The position numbers were made by a program, and so were the translations under genes. Below are positions 1 to 6,137 of a DNA stretch of 18,840 bases, one piece after another. The DNA is from UBA6054 sp964522095. GTDB lineage: Bacteria; Planctomycetota; Phycisphaerae; Phycisphaerales; UBA1924. Each line of letters opens with the position of its first letter. The stretch's first letter is position 1. The stretch lies in contig CAZFSO010000042.1 of assembly GCA_964522095.1 (NCBI GenBank), positions 1 to 18,840 of the forward strand, read 5' to 3'. A model generated the notes under the pieces. That model was not told the origin of the DNA. It did not search any database and saw nothing but the letters and a program-made list of their open reading frames with translations.

Positions 1-25
1 CCGGCTTGATGCGCAGCGAATAAAG

Positions 26-53
26 GTGCGGCCCGTTCGGGCCGTACTTTCTT
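26..53. terminator. Intrinsic terminator, possibly bidirectional
   Basis: A stem of about nine pairs (26-34 with 39-47, one G-U pair) closes a GTTC loop and is followed on the plus strand by TTTCTTT. Read on the minus strand the same stem is followed by CACCTTTATT, also T-rich. This fits a terminator shared by converging genes: an off-window plus-strand gene, which may end at the TAA at 21-23, and the dockerin-tailed minus-strand reading frame that stops at 108. A second small hairpin (64-79) lies between. The identity of the upstream gene cannot be told from 20 bases. Confidence 0.5.
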
Positions 54-107
54 TGCAAGTTGATCAAGTGGCGACTTGAGCCGGGTTGGCGACCGATCGC
101 AACCGGG

Positions 108-200
108 TCAGTTCTGGCAGTTCGGGTTCTCGTAGTGGTCCACGAAGATCAGCAAGTCGAAGACGTCGACCAGGCTGTCTCCGTTGATGTCGGCGGCGCA
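108..200 (-). pseudogene. C-terminal dockerin-like tail, remnant of a secreted protein gene
   Basis: The last 30 codons read CAADINGDSLVDVFDLLIFV, then DHYENPNCQN and TGA. The pattern D-x-N-G-D-x-x-V-D-x-x-D-L-L is a single dockerin type I-like calcium-binding loop plus helix, a common C-terminal tail of secreted planctomycete proteins. Upstream of codon 1 of this tail the frame stays open but runs straight into the palindromic repeat array, where the translation is low-complexity and Arg/Pro-rich and looks like no protein domain. I therefore read it as the surviving 3' end of a gene whose body was lost or displaced by the repeats. A living gene using the repeats as coding sequence is possible but unlikely; no start codon with a ribosome binding site was found. 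Confidence 0.5.
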
Positions 201-204
201 TGAA

Positions 205-697
205 CGCCCCGGAGGGGCGCTGTCAGAAGCCGCGGGTGGAGCGCAGCGGAACCCGTGGAAGGGGTGGAGCGCCAGTGTCATGACCCCGGAGGGGTCACGG
301 CCGCGCGGCGTTTGCGTTGCGAGGGGTGAGAGAATGCGACGGGTTGACCGCGCATGTGTGCGGCCGTCACCCCTCCGGGGTGAAAACGAGCGGAGGGATG
401 GGTTCTCCGCGGGTTGCGCTGCGCTCCAACCGCGGCGACTGGCCGTCACCCCTCCGGGGTGAATACGCGTTCGGGCTTGCTTTCCGCGGGTTGCGCTTCG
501 CTTCACCCGCGGCTCCTGGCCGTCACCCCTCCGGGGTGAAGATGAGGAACCGGCGTGCTTTCCGCGGGTTGCGCTTTGCTTTACCCGCGGCTACTGGGCG
601 TCGCCCCTTCGGGGCGAGGATCGGGCACGGGGGCTTGCTGTCCGCGGGTTTCGCTTCGTTTTACCCGCGCCTGCTGGCCGTCGCCCCCCGGGTGGAT
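205..697. repeat. Array of ~78-bp repeats built from two alternating palindromes
   Basis: Two hairpin modules alternate. Module A is CCGCGGGT, about 13 bases, then ACCCGCGG (407-435, 484-512, 562-590, 642-670). Module B is TCACCCC-TCC-GGGGTGA or a variant (367-383, 446-462, 523-539, 601-617, degenerate at 681-696). Successive copies start 77-80 bases apart. Between 205 and 297 the same modules occur in opposite orientation: B-like at 205-220 and 281-297, A at 230-258. The array is thus an inverted arrangement with its axis near 300-364. Compensating changes are visible: in copy 601-617 both stem arms change together (TCGCCCC with GGGGCGA). The array fills the stretch 201-708, which holds no convincing gene; the open frames in it are low-complexity by-products of the repeats. 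Confidence 0.85.
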
Positions 698-708
698 TGG
701 TGGGCGGC

Positions 709-885
709 TCACTCGGTCGGGTTTGGTGTCTCGGGCGGTTTGGCTGGTTTTTTGGCTTCGGGGACCCGGATGTTCGTGCCGCAGGACCGGCAGCGGACGG
801 TCTTGCCCCGCGCGATGGGCGGGACTCCGAGGACCTTGCGGCAGGTCAGGTTGGGGCACATGATCCGGATTGTCGACTCACCCAT
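709..885 (-). CDS. Small zinc-ribbon protein (58 aa)
   Basis: The start ATG (885-883) is preceded by GGGAG at good spacing; the frame ends at TGA (711-709). Residues 9-42 contain C10-x4-C15 and, after a basic stretch, C32-x2-C35, in the arrangement MCPNLTCRK...VRCRSCGTNIRVPE. Four cysteines in this layout suggest a single zinc ribbon of the MJ0042 or rubredoxin-like kind. The tail from residue 43 is rich in Lys and Pro and probably disordered. There is no membrane segment or signal peptide. It lies head-to-head with purA, 182 bp away, and its 3' end abuts the palindromic repeat array. The role is unknown; nucleic acid or protein binding is a guess from the fold. The zinc ligands and ribosome binding site make it a credible gene despite its size. 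Confidence 0.75.
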   Translation of the reverse strand: MGESTIRIMCPNLTCRKVLGVPPIARGKTVRCRSCGTNIRVPEAKKPAKPPETPNPTE

Positions 886-1067
886 GGCGGATCTCCCGAT
901 GGCGGGTTGATCGGCGTTCGCGGCTGCCGGGTTTGGTTGCTTGCGGACCGTGGCGTGCGGTGCGTGTCCGTGCGAGCCGCCTGTCCGGTCTGGGGGGCTC
1001 GGGGGCGAACGCCGAAGCGTCTGCCGCGTATGGTTCGGTGCCCGGAAACGCCCCCGAGGAGAGCGAC

Positions 1068-2456
1068 GTGACGGATTATGCGGACCAAGCGAGCCTGCCC
1101 GGCGCGGGCCGGCACTGGGCGGTTGTCGGGCTCCAGTGGGGCGACGAGGGCAAGGGCAAACTGGTGGACCGGCTGGCCGGGCGGTTCGACGCCGTGGTCC
1201 GGTACAACGGCGGGGCGAACGCGGGCCACTCGGTGGTGGTGGGGGGCGTGCGGTACGCGCTGCACCTGGTGCCGTCGGGGATCCTGGCCCGGGGCGTGCT
1301 CGCGGTGATCGGCAACGGGGTGGTGGTCGACCCCGAGCGGCTGATCGAGGAACTCGACGGGCTGGAGGCCCGGGGCGTGGACGTGTCGGGCCTGGTGCTG
1401 TCCGACCGGGCCCACGTGGTGCTGCCCTACCACAAGGCCGAGGACGCCCTGCGGGAGGAACTGCTGACCGGGGCGCCGGTCGACGCGGCCAGCCCGCCCA
1501 GGCACGCCGTCTCGGCGATCGGGACGACCCGCCGGGGCATCGGGCCCGCGTACGCCGACAAGGTCCAGCGGGCCACGGCGGTGCGCGTGGGCGACCTGCT
1601 GCGTCCGGGCCTGCTGCGGTCGAAACTCGAACTGGTCTGCTCGATGAAGAACGCGATCTTCCGCGGCCTGCACGCGGGCGAGCCGGCGCCGTTCGACGCG
1701 GCGGAGATCGCCGAGTCGATGGTCCGGTTCGGCGAGCGCCTGCGCCCGCTCGTTCGGGACACGACCTACCTGCTGCACGACCTGGACCGGGCGGGCAAGT
1801 CGATTTTGTTCGAGGGCGCCAACGCGACGATGCTGGACGTGGACCACGGGACGTTCCCGTTCGTGACCAGTTCCAACGCGTCGAGCCTGGGGATCGGGCC
1901 GGGGTCGGGCCTGCCGCCGCAGAAGGTTGGGCGGATCGTGGGGGTGGTCAAGGCGTACTCGACGCGGGTGGGCGGGGGGCCGTTGCCGACGGAACTGTTC
2001 GACGCGACGGGCGACCGGATCCGCGAGCGGGGGCGCGAGTTCGGCACGACGACCGGGCGGCCGCGCCGGGTGGGGTGGCTGGACCTGGTCGCGGTGCGGT
2101 ACGCGGCGATGGTGTCCGGCGCCACGGAGATCAGCCTGACGCTGCTCGACGTGCTGGCGGGGTTCGACGAGTTGAAGGTGTGCGTGGCCTACGACACGCC
2201 CGCTGGCCGGACGGAGCGGTTCCTGCCCGACGGGTTCGATCTGGCCGAGGTGAGCCCGATCTACGAGACGCTCGAAGGGTTCGGTGACGAGATCGGCGAG
2301 GTGCGGTCGTTCGATGACCTGCCCGCGGCGGCGCGGCGGTACGTCGAGACCGTCGAGTCGTTCGTCGGGGTGCGGGTGCGGACCATCGGCGTCGGGCCGG
2401 ACCGGGTCCAGACGATCGAGCGCGGGGCGGCGGCGAGCGTCGGGGGGCGCGCGTGA
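1068..2456 (+). CDS. purA: Adenylosuccinate synthetase
   Basis: PurA joins IMP and aspartate using GTP, the first committed step from IMP to AMP, in the cytosol. The 462-residue product begins at GTG 1068 behind GAGGAGAG (1056-1063). Visible signatures are WGDEGKGK (24-31, catalytic Asp26 and phosphate-loop Lys29), GGANAGHS with the catalytic His, the IGTT...GIGPAY segment, TSSN, STRVGGGPLPTEL and TTGRPRRVGWLD. About 30 residues longer than the E. coli enzyme, through an N-terminal extension and an insert before IGTT. Two motifs are unusual: the IMP-binding FEGAQG is FEGANA (248-253), as in animal enzymes, and the guanine-site TKLD is TLLD (358-361). The open frame extends further upstream to 870, but that part has no PurA homology. 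The stop overlaps the uppS start (GTGA), so the two are translationally coupled. Confidence 0.96.
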   Translation: MTDYADQASLPGAGRHWAVVGLQWGDEGKGKLVDRLAGRFDAVVRYNGGANAGHSVVVGGVRYALHLVPSGILARGVLAVIGNGVVVDPERLIEELDGLEARGVDVSGLVLSDRAHVVLPYHKAEDALREELLTGAPVDAASPPRHAVSAIGTTRRGIGPAYADKVQRATAVRVGDLLRPGLLRSKLELVCSMKNAIFRGLHAGEPAPFDAAEIAESMVRFGERLRPLVRDTTYLLHDLDRAGKSILFEGANATMLDVDHGTFPFVTSSNASSLGIGPGSGLPPQKVGRIVGVVKAYSTRVGGGPLPTELFDATGDRIRERGREFGTTTGRPRRVGWLDLVAVRYAAMVSGATEISLTLLDVLAGFDELKVCVAYDTPAGRTERFLPDGFDLAEVSPIYETLEGFGDEIGEVRSFDDLPAAARRYVETVESFVGVRVRTIGVGPDRVQTIERGAAASVGGRA

Positions 2457-3280
2457 GCGGCTCGGGCGTGGCCCGGGGGCTGACGAGCGACGACGCCGCG
2501 GCGCTTGCCCGCATCCGGGCCAGGTTCCCGGGCGCCGACCCGTGCGGGCTGCTGCCGGACGTGCCGGCGTCGCGCATCCCGCGCCACGTCGCGGTGATCA
2601 TGGACGGCAACGGGCGATGGGCCGAGGACCGGGGGTTCCCCCGGGTCTTCGGGCACCGGGCCGGCGCGGGCGCCGTGCGGGCGGCGATCACGGCCTGCGC
2701 GCGCATCGGCGTGGAGGTCCTGACGCTCTACTCGTTCAGCACGGAGAACTGGCGGCGTCCCGGCGACGAGATCGAGGCGCTCATGCGCCTGTGCGTGGCG
2801 TACTGCGAGGGCGAGAGGGACGAGTTGCTGCGCCACAACGTGCGGGTGCGGGTGATCGGGCGGCGGGAGGGCCTCGCCCCCGACGTGCTGGCGGCGCTGG
2901 ACGCCCTGACCGGGGCGACCGCCGCGTGCACCGGGCTGACGCTGTGCCTTGCGATCAACTACGGCTCGCGGGACGAGATCGTCGACGCGGTGCGGGCGAT
3001 CGCGGCTCGGGCCGCGGCGGGCGAGGTGGACCCGGACGCGATCGATGAGGCGATGGTCAGCGCGCACCTGACGACCGCCGGGCTTCCGGACCCCGACCTG
3101 CTGGTGCGGACGGGGGGCGAGATGCGTCTGAGCAACTACCTGCTCTGGCAACTCAGTTACGCCGAGTTGTACGTGACCGACGAGCACTGGCCGGATTTCG
3201 ACGAGGCGAGCCTGCACCGGGCGGTGCGGGCGTTCGCGGCGCGCAAGCGTCGGTTCGGCGGGCTCGATTCCGGGTCGTGA
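2453..3280 (+). CDS. uppS: Isoprenyl transferase (undecaprenyl diphosphate synthase family)
   Basis: A cis-prenyltransferase that extends farnesyl diphosphate with isopentenyl diphosphate to the polyprenyl carrier used in envelope polymer synthesis. The 275-residue product has the family's signatures in order: MDGNGRWA with catalytic Asp51, GHRAG (67-71), YSFSTENWRRP (93-103), INYGSRDEI (168-176) and PDPDLLVRTGGEMRLSNYLL from 212, then LWQLSYAELY and WPDF. An N-terminal extension of about 25 residues precedes the core. The start GTG overlaps the purA stop by four bases. The pairing with cdsA downstream is the common bacterial arrangement. Chain length of the product cannot be read from the sequence, hence the cautious family name. 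Confidence 0.95.
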   Translation: MSGSGVARGLTSDDAAALARIRARFPGADPCGLLPDVPASRIPRHVAVIMDGNGRWAEDRGFPRVFGHRAGAGAVRAAITACARIGVEVLTLYSFSTENWRRPGDEIEALMRLCVAYCEGERDELLRHNVRVRVIGRREGLAPDVLAALDALTGATAACTGLTLCLAINYGSRDEIVDAVRAIAARAAAGEVDPDAIDEAMVSAHLTTAGLPDPDLLVRTGGEMRLSNYLLWQLSYAELYVTDEHWPDFDEASLHRAVRAFAARKRRFGGLDSGS

Positions 3281-3300
3281 GAGCCGACTATCGTCCGCGG

Positions 3301-4185
3301 ATGCTCAAGCAGCGACTCACGCTCGGGACCGCGATCATCGTGCTGCTCGCCCTGCTGGCGGCGCTGGACCAGTGGCTGGAGGGGCGGCCGGCGGGGTGGT
3401 GGCCCGGTCGGGACACGGTCCCGCCCGGCGTGCTGACGGCGCCCCTGGTGATGCTGCTCGGCGCGACGGGGGCGCGGGAGGTGGCGCGCATCCTGCGGGC
3501 CAAGGGCGTGGCGGTCCAGACCGCGCCGGCGGTGCTGGCGGCGCTGCTCGGGACGGCGGTGATGTCGTTCGGGGCACAGGGCATGGACGGCGTGGCCGGC
3601 CTGGGCCTGGGCGCGGGGGCGGCGGTGCTGACCTGGTCGCTCGGGCTGGTGTACGCCGTGCGCCGCCGCACGACGGACGGCGCGGTGGCGGTGGCGGGGG
3701 GCGTGCTGCTGGTGCACGTGTACATGGGCCTGATGCCGGGCTTCCTGGTGCTGATCCGGCGCGAGCACCCCATCTGGGTGCTGATCTGGGTGCTGGCGTG
3801 CGTGAAGTCGTGCGACATCGGGGCGTACTTCACCGGGACGACCATCGGGCGTCACAAACTCATCCCGTGGCTGAGCCCGGGCAAGACCTGGGAGGGCCTG
3901 GCGGGCGGACTCGTCACGGCCGGGGCGGCCGGCGGGCTGGGGGCGTGGTGGCTGGGCACGGCGGGGATCGCGGCGCCCGGGCCGTGGGTCGGGGCGGCGA
4001 TGGGCGTTCTGTTCGGCGGGTTCGGGCAGGTGGGGGACCTGTCGGCGAGCCTGCTCAAGCGGGACGCGGGGGTGAAGGACTCGGGCCGGTCGATGCCGGG
4101 GTTCGGGGGCGTGCTGGATCTGATCGACTCGCCGGTGCTCGTTGCGCCCCTGGCGTTCTGGTTGCTGCACGCTTTGGGGCGTTGA
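3301..4185 (+). CDS. cdsA: Phosphatidate cytidylyltransferase
   Basis: CdsA makes CDP-diacylglycerol from CTP and phosphatidate at the inner membrane, the branch point for bacterial phospholipids. The 294-residue product is almost entirely hydrophobic, with about eight predicted membrane segments. It carries the family core KSCDIGAYFTG (169-179), SPGKTWEG (192-199) and the C-terminal signature SLLKRD...VKDSG...PGFGGVLDLIDS (250-277). In that signature the usual HGG is FGG and the usual DR is DL; the two Asp positions remain. ATG 3301 is chosen because MLKQR directly before the first membrane helix is the usual family start. An in-frame GTG at 3277 overlaps the uppS stop by four bases, would add eight residues and is a real alternative. 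No good ribosome binding site precedes either, which suggests translational coupling to uppS. Confidence 0.92.
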   Translation: MLKQRLTLGTAIIVLLALLAALDQWLEGRPAGWWPGRDTVPPGVLTAPLVMLLGATGAREVARILRAKGVAVQTAPAVLAALLGTAVMSFGAQGMDGVAGLGLGAGAAVLTWSLGLVYAVRRRTTDGAVAVAGGVLLVHVYMGLMPGFLVLIRREHPIWVLIWVLACVKSCDIGAYFTGTTIGRHKLIPWLSPGKTWEGLAGGLVTAGAAGGLGAWWLGTAGIAAPGPWVGAAMGVLFGGFGQVGDLSASLLKRDAGVKDSGRSMPGFGGVLDLIDSPVLVAPLAFWLLHALGR

Positions 4186-4258
4186 ACCCCGTGCGCCGGC
4201 GCGGGGCGCGGCGTATGATGCGATGCATGCCGGTCGTTTCGATCGGCGGGAGGGCCGG

Positions 4259-5017
4259 ATGACGGTGACCAAGAAGCTGCTCGCGCTGTTCCGTGTTGAC
4301 AAAGAGATCCGTGGCCTGAGCACCAGGCTGGACGCCGCGGAGCGGTTCCTCGGATCGCAGACCCGGCAGTTGGCCGAGATCGCCACGCAGGTCTCGTCGC
4401 TGGAAGCCCAGCTCCGCCAACTCCAGGCGGCCGCGAGCAACGCGGAGGGCGAGAGCAAGCGGCTGGAGGCGAAGATCAACGAACTTCGCGAGAAGATGAA
4501 CGCCGCCCAGACGAACAAGGAATACAAGGCGCTGCTCAGCGAGGTCAACAACCTCAAAGAGCAGCGTTCTTCGTTTGACGACGAAGCGCTCGGGCACATG
4601 GAGAAGATCGAGCAGATCCGGGCGAGGCTCGACGAGTTGGGCGCCGCCAGGGTCGAGCGTGAGAAGGTCCGCGGGGTCGCGGAAACCCAGCGCCAGGAGC
4701 GGGCCGACGAGATCGCCGGCAAACTCGCCGAACTGCGTGCCCGGCGCGACGAACTCGCCGGCGAGGTCCCCGGCGACGCGCTGCGCGTCTACGAGGAACT
4801 GGTCCGCCAGCGCGGCGACGACGCCATGGCCCCCTTGGAGATCGTCGACCGCAAGCGCCACGAGTACGTGTGTGGCTCGTCGATGATGTCGGTGCCGGTC
4901 GAGGTCGCGGCGTCGCTGGTGCAGGGCAAACTGACGCTCTCGCCCAACGACGGGTGCATCCTGTACCTGACCGAGCAGGCCGAGGAGGCGCTCGTCTCGT
5001 CCTTCGCCCGCAAGTGA
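4259..5017 (+). CDS. Coiled-coil protein of the C4 zinc-ribbon family, zinc site decayed
   Basis: 252 residues, starting at ATG 4259 behind GGGAGGG. Residues 5-185 are heptad-rich and charged, giving a long antiparallel coiled-coil with the family segment TNKEYKALLSEVNNLK (85-100). The C-terminal 50 residues align with the zinc ribbon of the family often annotated as zf-RING_7, where C-x2-C and CPxCGRILY are expected. Here the pairs read C205-GS-S208 and S228-PN-D231-G-C233-ILY, so three of four ligands are gone and one Cys sits out of register. Family members are proposed to bind nucleic acid, but this is not well established. The gene follows cdsA by 73 bp; TATGAT at 4214-4219 could be a promoter -10 box, without a clear -35. 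It converges on ruvB with 7 bp between stop codons and no terminator. Confidence 0.85.
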   Translation: MTVTKKLLALFRVDKEIRGLSTRLDAAERFLGSQTRQLAEIATQVSSLEAQLRQLQAAASNAEGESKRLEAKINELREKMNAAQTNKEYKALLSEVNNLKEQRSSFDDEALGHMEKIEQIRARLDELGAARVEREKVRGVAETQRQERADEIAGKLAELRARRDELAGEVPGDALRVYEELVRQRGDDAMAPLEIVDRKRHEYVCGSSMMSVPVEVAASLVQGKLTLSPNDGCILYLTEQAEEALVSSFARK

Positions 5018-5024
5018 GGCGGGA

Positions 5025-6080
5025 TCAGGCGAACATGGTCGGCTGGTCGGCCTCGGGCGGCCTGGGCAGGCCCGTGCGTTCGTAGGCTTGGGCGGTGAGC
5101 GTCCGGCCACGCCGGGTGCGGGCCAGGAACCCGATCTGGAGCAGGTAGGGCTCGACCACGTCTTCGAGCGTGCCGGCGTCCTCGTTCATGGTGGCGGCGA
5201 CGGCCTCGAGCCCCACGGGCCCGCCGGCGTAGACGCCGGCGATGGTCTTCATGTAGGCGCGGTCCAGGTTGTCCAGGCCGAGTTCGTCGACGCCTTCGAG
5301 TCGCAGGGCCTCGTCGACGATGCCGGACGAGAGCCGCCCGTGGGCCCGGACGTCGGCGAAGTCGCGGACGCGCCGCAGGAGGCGGTTGGCGATGCGGGGC
5401 GTGCCGCGCGAGCGGTTGGCGACGCGGGCGAGGGCGCCCGGCTCGACGTCGGTCACCCCCAGCATGGCGCAGGAGCGTTCGAGGATGCGGACGAGGTCGG
5501 CGCGGTCGTAGTACTGCAGGTGGTGCGTGATGCCGAACCGGGACCGCAGGGGTGAACTGAGCAGGCCGGCGCGGGTGGTCGCTCCGATGAGGGTGAAGGG
5601 GGCGCACTTGATCTGGACGGTGCGGGCGTTCAGGCCGGTGTCCAGGCACACGTCGATGCGGAAGTCCTCCATCGCTGGATAGATGAACTCCTCGACGGCG
5701 ACCGGGAGGCGGTGGATCTCGTCGATGAAGAGGACGTCGCCGGGCTGGAGGCGGGTCAGGACGGCCACCAGGTCGGTGCCGCGGGCGAGGGCGGGTCCGG
5801 AGGTGGTGTGGACGCGGGTGCCCAGTTCGGCCCCGATGACGTGGGCGATGGTGGTCTTGCCCAGGCCAGGGGGGCCGTGGAGCAGGAGGTGCTCGAGGTG
5901 CTCGCGCTGCCCGTCGGTGCGGGCCTTCGAGCGGGTGTGCACGGCCTCGACGGCGATCAGGATGCGCTCGACCAGTTCGGCCTGCCCGACGTACTCCTCA
6001 AGCGTGCGCGGGCGCAGCGCCCAGTTGGCGGTCTCCTCCTCGGGCGACTGGGTGGGCGAGATCAGGCGTTCGGTTGCCAT
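5025..6080 (-). CDS. ruvB: Holliday junction branch migration ATPase RuvB
   Basis: RuvB forms the hexameric AAA+ motor that, with RuvA, drives branch migration of Holliday junctions in recombinational repair. The 351-residue product carries Walker A GPPGLGKTT (69-77), Walker B VLFIDEIHRL (116-125), sensor 1 GATTRAG (166-172), the arginine finger in PLRSRFG (177-183), sensor 2 SRGTPRIANRLLRR (224-237) and the winged-helix segment GGPVGLEAVAATMNE with YLLQIGFLARTRRGR near the C-terminus. Everything needed for activity is present. The length is close to that of other RuvB proteins. ruvA and ruvC are not adjacent, which is not unusual. The gene lies 57 bp downstream of the M28 peptidase gene but probably has its own promoter, since a -10-like TACACT lies just before the start and there is little room for a leader. 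Confidence 0.97.
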   Translation of the reverse strand: MATERLISPTQSPEEETANWALRPRTLEEYVGQAELVERILIAVEAVHTRSKARTDGQREHLEHLLLHGPPGLGKTTIAHVIGAELGTRVHTTSGPALARGTDLVAVLTRLQPGDVLFIDEIHRLPVAVEEFIYPAMEDFRIDVCLDTGLNARTVQIKCAPFTLIGATTRAGLLSSPLRSRFGITHHLQYYDRADLVRILERSCAMLGVTDVEPGALARVANRSRGTPRIANRLLRRVRDFADVRAHGRLSSGIVDEALRLEGVDELGLDNLDRAYMKTIAGVYAGGPVGLEAVAATMNEDAGTLEDVVEPYLLQIGFLARTRRGRTLTAQAYERTGLPRPPEADQPTMFA

Positions 6081-6088
6081 GTGCGGAC

Positions 6089-6094
6089 AGTGTA
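6089..6094 (-). promoter_or_regulatory. Candidate -10 box of ruvB, possibly leaderless
   Basis: On the minus strand the sequence reads CCGA-TACACT-GTCCGCAC-ATG. TACACT matches the sigma-70 -10 consensus at four of six positions. A start site 6-9 bases downstream would fall within two or three bases of the ruvB ATG. No ribosome binding site is visible between, which agrees with a leaderless transcript. No good -35 box was found, so this stays tentative. Confidence 0.35.
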
Positions 6095-6137
6095 TCGGTT
6101 GGGGATCTGTCCGGAGGCCACGCGGGGCGAGTTTGCG

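Noticed and set aside
205..697. Possible CRISPR array
   Set aside because: The units are almost entirely repeat, with spacers that are themselves variants of the second palindrome, orientation inverts within the array, and no cas gene is present.
184..910. Overlapping plus-strand open frames through the repeat array
   Set aside because: The translations just repeat RGLRFA-like and TPPG-like strings derived from the palindromes, with no ribosome binding site or known fold.
870..1067. N-terminal extension of PurA back to the first ATG of the frame
   Set aside because: The added 66 residues have no PurA homology and overlap the start of the divergent zinc-ribbon gene; GTG 1068 has a good ribosome binding site.
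3277..3300. GTG start for cdsA overlapping the uppS stop
   Set aside because: Not excluded: the four-base overlap is attractive, but the extra residues do not resemble the family start and ATG 3301 fits the usual MLKQR beginning.
4182..4219. Promoter TTGAAC plus TATGAT before the coiled-coil gene
   Set aside because: The -10 is good but the spacing of 26 bases is too long; mentioned under the gene only.
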